From assembly GCA_017396055.1 (NCBI GenBank), contig JAFQND010000283.1:1-7855 (forward strand): a stretch of DNA of 7,855 nt. The letters run 5' to 3'. The notes beneath the pieces were generated by a model that was given only the letters and a program-made list of their open reading frames with translations, was not told the DNA's origin and did not search any database. Below are positions 5,794-7,855 of this stretch, in pieces (positions within the stretch are counted from its first letter, which is position 1; each line of letters starts with the position of its first letter). The translations under genes were made by a program, and so were the position numbers. This DNA comes from Oscillospiraceae bacterium (GTDB taxonomy: Bacteria; Bacillota; Clostridia; Oscillospirales; Ruminococcaceae).

Positions 5794-7855
5794 TTAGTAT
5801 TCGATAAAGCCAATCTGGGAACCGTCGGCAACATCAAACGATGCGGTCTCCGCAAAGGAAACAACAAAGAATCTGCCGTCGTGCATATAAGCTTTGACAC
5901 CGCCGTTCCAGAGGCTGCATTCATACGAAAGAACCTCACGGATGGTTTCGCCTTCCACTTCATACAGCCGGACGACCTGTTTCTGTGTACCGCTGTCGGT
6001 ATAGGTCACAGCCGCATACCTGCCCTTTTCATAGGTCTGCAGCGAAACTTTTTCTTCACTGTAGCTGCCGCTGAGGTCGATCTCGATCTTGTCAAATCTT
6101 TCATTTTCATTCTGCAGCGTCAGGCACAGAGCTTTTCGGCCGTTCTCACCGCTGAGACGGAGGAATTTATCGCCCACATTCACTGCCCTGAGCGCTTCCT
6201 CAGAGAGTTCTGCAGAATAGATATTCATGCTCTCGGGGATCAGCAGATCGATCGCATAGACAGCATTGCGGTCTTCGTAAAGGCTGAAGTAAAGTCTGTT
6301 TCTCTCAAACCGTACCGAACGAAGGATTCTGTCTTCCGCAATTCCTTCCTTGCTGCCAAGAAGATTCAGTTCACGATCGAACACAAACAGGTTGGTGGCA
6401 TTGGTCTTTCCGTAGGAGGTCGTCAGCACCCGCAGTCTGCCGCCGTATTCATTGGGAGAATCGGACCAGTTCAGAACGCCGGTCATGTCGGTCTCGCCCG
6501 CCAGACGGACAGAACCCTTTTCACAGCACAGTGCAGAAACCTTGGTTTCCACGCCGGAAGCTCCGTACTGCTCACCGAACAGGTACAGGCCGCTGTCGCC
6601 CAGATAATAGCTCTCGCCGCCGCCCTGCAGCGCCAGAATGTCACAGGGAGCAGAGGGGTCTTTGCTGGAGTATACGCTGGCAACGATATAGCTTGCGTCG
6701 CGGTATTCGCTGATAACGATATCTTCCGGAGCCACCAGACCGGACTGTACGCCGTAGTGACAGGGAACATATGCCTCAACACGGTCTGCAGCTGCAGCAG
6801 AGTCGGGATAGTAACGGCTGAAGAGATACAGATAACCGTTTGCTTCTTTCAGACCGATCATGGTACCGTCCTGTGCATTTCTTGCAGTCAGACGAGGAGA
6901 AGAAGGATCGCTCAGATCATAGACAGCTACAGCAGAAACGGTCCGTCCGGGCTTGCCCTTGCAGGTGTAGTTTACCGTACCGGCTGCAAAGAGCTGGCCA
7001 TTGACCACTTCACAATGGGTGATAACGGAAGAAGATACGGTCATGCCCTCAAAATCAGGGGCGCCGAACTGTACCGTAAAGGAATCACAGAAACCGTCCG
7101 CACCGACAACGGTAATCTCCGGGCTGTTCTGACGGGATACATAGAAATATCCGTTGCCTTCACAGACGATCGCTTTTTCATCGCTCATCTGCAGGCCGTC
7201 AGCACTGATACCGGCCGAGAGCACGCGGGTCGCATAGTGGTTCTGTGCATTTTCGGGGGTAGCTGCCAGCTGCATGGCACGATAAACGCCGCCGTAAGCG
7301 CTGCTGTCAGAAGAGGTCTCGCCGGGCATGGGAAGGGGCTCAGCAGGGGGAGCGGTCTCCTCTTCGGCATCTTCGGGCTCGACCACGGGCTCGGAAGGAA
7401 CCTCGTCATCCGCAGAAGGCTCGGAAACGACCTCGGAAGAAGGTTCGCTTACTGCAGAAGAAACTTCATTTTCAGGTTCACTGCTCACTTCCGGCTCGGA
7501 CGAAGGAACGCTCTCCTCTGCGGGCACGGAAGAAGGCTCAGAGATCTCAGAGGAAGGTTCACTCACCTCGGAAGAGGGCTCACTCACTTCAGAAGAAGGC
7601 TCGGAAGAGAGTTCTGTCTGAGAAGAAGGTACCGAAACAGCGGGGACATTCGGGGTCAGATCACCCGAACGGCCGGCCAGTACCACGGCAAAGCAGGCAG
7701 TGACTGCCATTGCCACGGGGGAAAGAACTTTCAGCCAGGACGTCTTTTTCTTTGCTGCCTGTGCTTCCAGCCTTGCCATCATCATCGAGGGCTCCAACGC
7801 CATGGGAACGGGAGTATCCTCAGCTTTTTCACGAAGAAGGCGGATGAAATCCTCC
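5794..7855 (-). CDS. membrane-anchored protein with Ser/Pro/Glu linker and C-terminal beta-propeller, N-terminus beyond window edge
   Basis: The frame is open from the right edge to a TAA at 5794-5796. The first Met in the window (7803) is probably internal: 17 upstream codons read EDFIRLLREKAEDTPVP and continue in style into ALEPSMMMARLEAQ. Counting from Met 7803: a short amphipathic cytoplasmic part (1-22), one membrane helix (about 24-44), a disordered Ser/Pro/Glu linker (about 56-168) with heptad-like repeats of the type EVSEPSS, then a domain of about 500 residues. That domain has many short beta strands of the kind GNGYFYVSRQNS, ANGYLYLFSR, GGRLRVLTTSYG, TNLFVFDRELNLLGS and NRLYFSLYEDRNAVYAIDL. 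These patterns match the secreted C-terminal beta-propeller family related to WD40 (DUF2800s-type naming not used here; Pfam 'Beta_propel' is my best recollection). It should face outside the membrane. It is a separate unit from the regulator operon. The N-terminal part resembles the cytoplasmic part of anti-sigma-like proteins. Function unknown. Confidence 0.88.
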   Translation of the reverse strand, partial: EDFIRLLREKAEDTPVPMALEPSMMMARLEAQAAKKKTSWLKVLSPVAMAVTACFAVVLAGRSGDLTPNVPAVSVPSSQTELSSEPSSEVSEPSSEVSEPSSEISEPSSVPAEESVPSSEPEVSSEPENEVSSAVSEPSSEVVSEPSADDEVPSEPVVEPEDAEEETAPPAEPLPMPGETSSDSSAYGGVYRAMQLAATPENAQNHYATRVLSAGISADGLQMSDEKAIVCEGNGYFYVSRQNSPEITVVGADGFCDSFTVQFGAPDFEGMTVSSSVITHCEVVNGQLFAAGTVNYTCKGKPGRTVSAVAVYDLSDPSSPRLTARNAQDGTMIGLKEANGYLYLFSRYYPDSAAAADRVEAYVPCHYGVQSGLVAPEDIVISEYRDASYIVASVYSSKDPSAPCDILALQGGGESYYLGDSGLYLFGEQYGASGVETKVSALCCEKGSVRLAGETDMTGVLNWSDSPNEYGGRLRVLTTSYGKTNATNLFVFDRELNLLGSKEGIAEDRILRSVRFERNRLYFSLYEDRNAVYAIDLLIPESMNIYSAELSEEALRAVNVGDKFLRLSGENGRKALCLTLQNENERFDKIEIDLSGSYSEEKVSLQTYEKGRYAAVTYTDSGTQKQVVRLYEVEGETIREVLSYECSLWNGGVKAYMHDGRFFVVSFAETASFDVADGSQIGFIEY
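7532..7606 (-). repeat. 21-bp tandem repeat coding a Ser/Pro/Glu heptapeptide
   Basis: Three full copies of a 21-bp unit (7532-7552, 7553-7573, 7574-7594) and a partial fourth (from 7595) code for successive SEPSSEV/I-type heptapeptides in the linker of the propeller protein. The copies differ mainly at synonymous positions, so the protein repeat is conserved more than the DNA. This suggests selection on linker composition and length, with the array possibly able to change copy number. Confidence 0.8.

Noticed and set aside
7328..7621. Plus-strand Ser/Gly/Glu-rich 97-residue frame
   Set aside because: It is the antisense reading of the tandem repeat linker; the low complexity comes from the repeats.

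Overview
The window looks like a chromosomal segment of a Gram-positive gut-type member of the Clostridia, most likely Oscillospiraceae/Ruminococcaceae. This rests on the general style of the proteins (an azlCD pair, an OmpR-type two-component system, a membrane-anchored HtrA, a propeller protein with a Ser/Pro/Glu linker), AGGAGG-like ribosome binding sites and moderate GC content. It is an inference, not a taxonomic match. All supported genes lie on the minus strand. Long plus-strand reading frames opposite them are codon-bias shadows. I see no tRNA, rRNA, CRISPR array, insertion sequence or phage gene.

In order of transcription (right to left): (1) a membrane-anchored protein with a C-terminal beta-propeller, whose true N-terminus lies beyond the right edge, closed by an intrinsic terminator at 5758-5786. 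(2) A leader with candidate -10 boxes, then an OmpR-family response regulator, a GC-rich hairpin with a short U tract, a HAMP-type sensor histidine kinase, and a membrane-anchored S1C serine protease (HtrA/DegP type), closed by a strong terminator at 1627-1655. (3) A good extended -10 promoter, then azlC and azlD with an 8-bp overlap, then an uncharacterised predicted TIM-barrel-like protein that runs off the left edge.

The middle unit resembles the logic of the Bacillus CssRS-HtrA secretion-stress system: a two-component system co-transcribed with, and plausibly controlling, an extracytoplasmic quality-control protease. The hairpin between regulator and kinase, and an inverted repeat plus a 22-bp-period direct repeat just before htrA, are the main unexplained regulatory structures. 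The azl unit should encode a branched-chain amino acid exporter. The propeller protein is a separate transcription unit and may be a surface sensor or an anti-sigma-like protein. I did not find a clearly novel multi-gene system; the most interesting leads are regulatory and domain-level.
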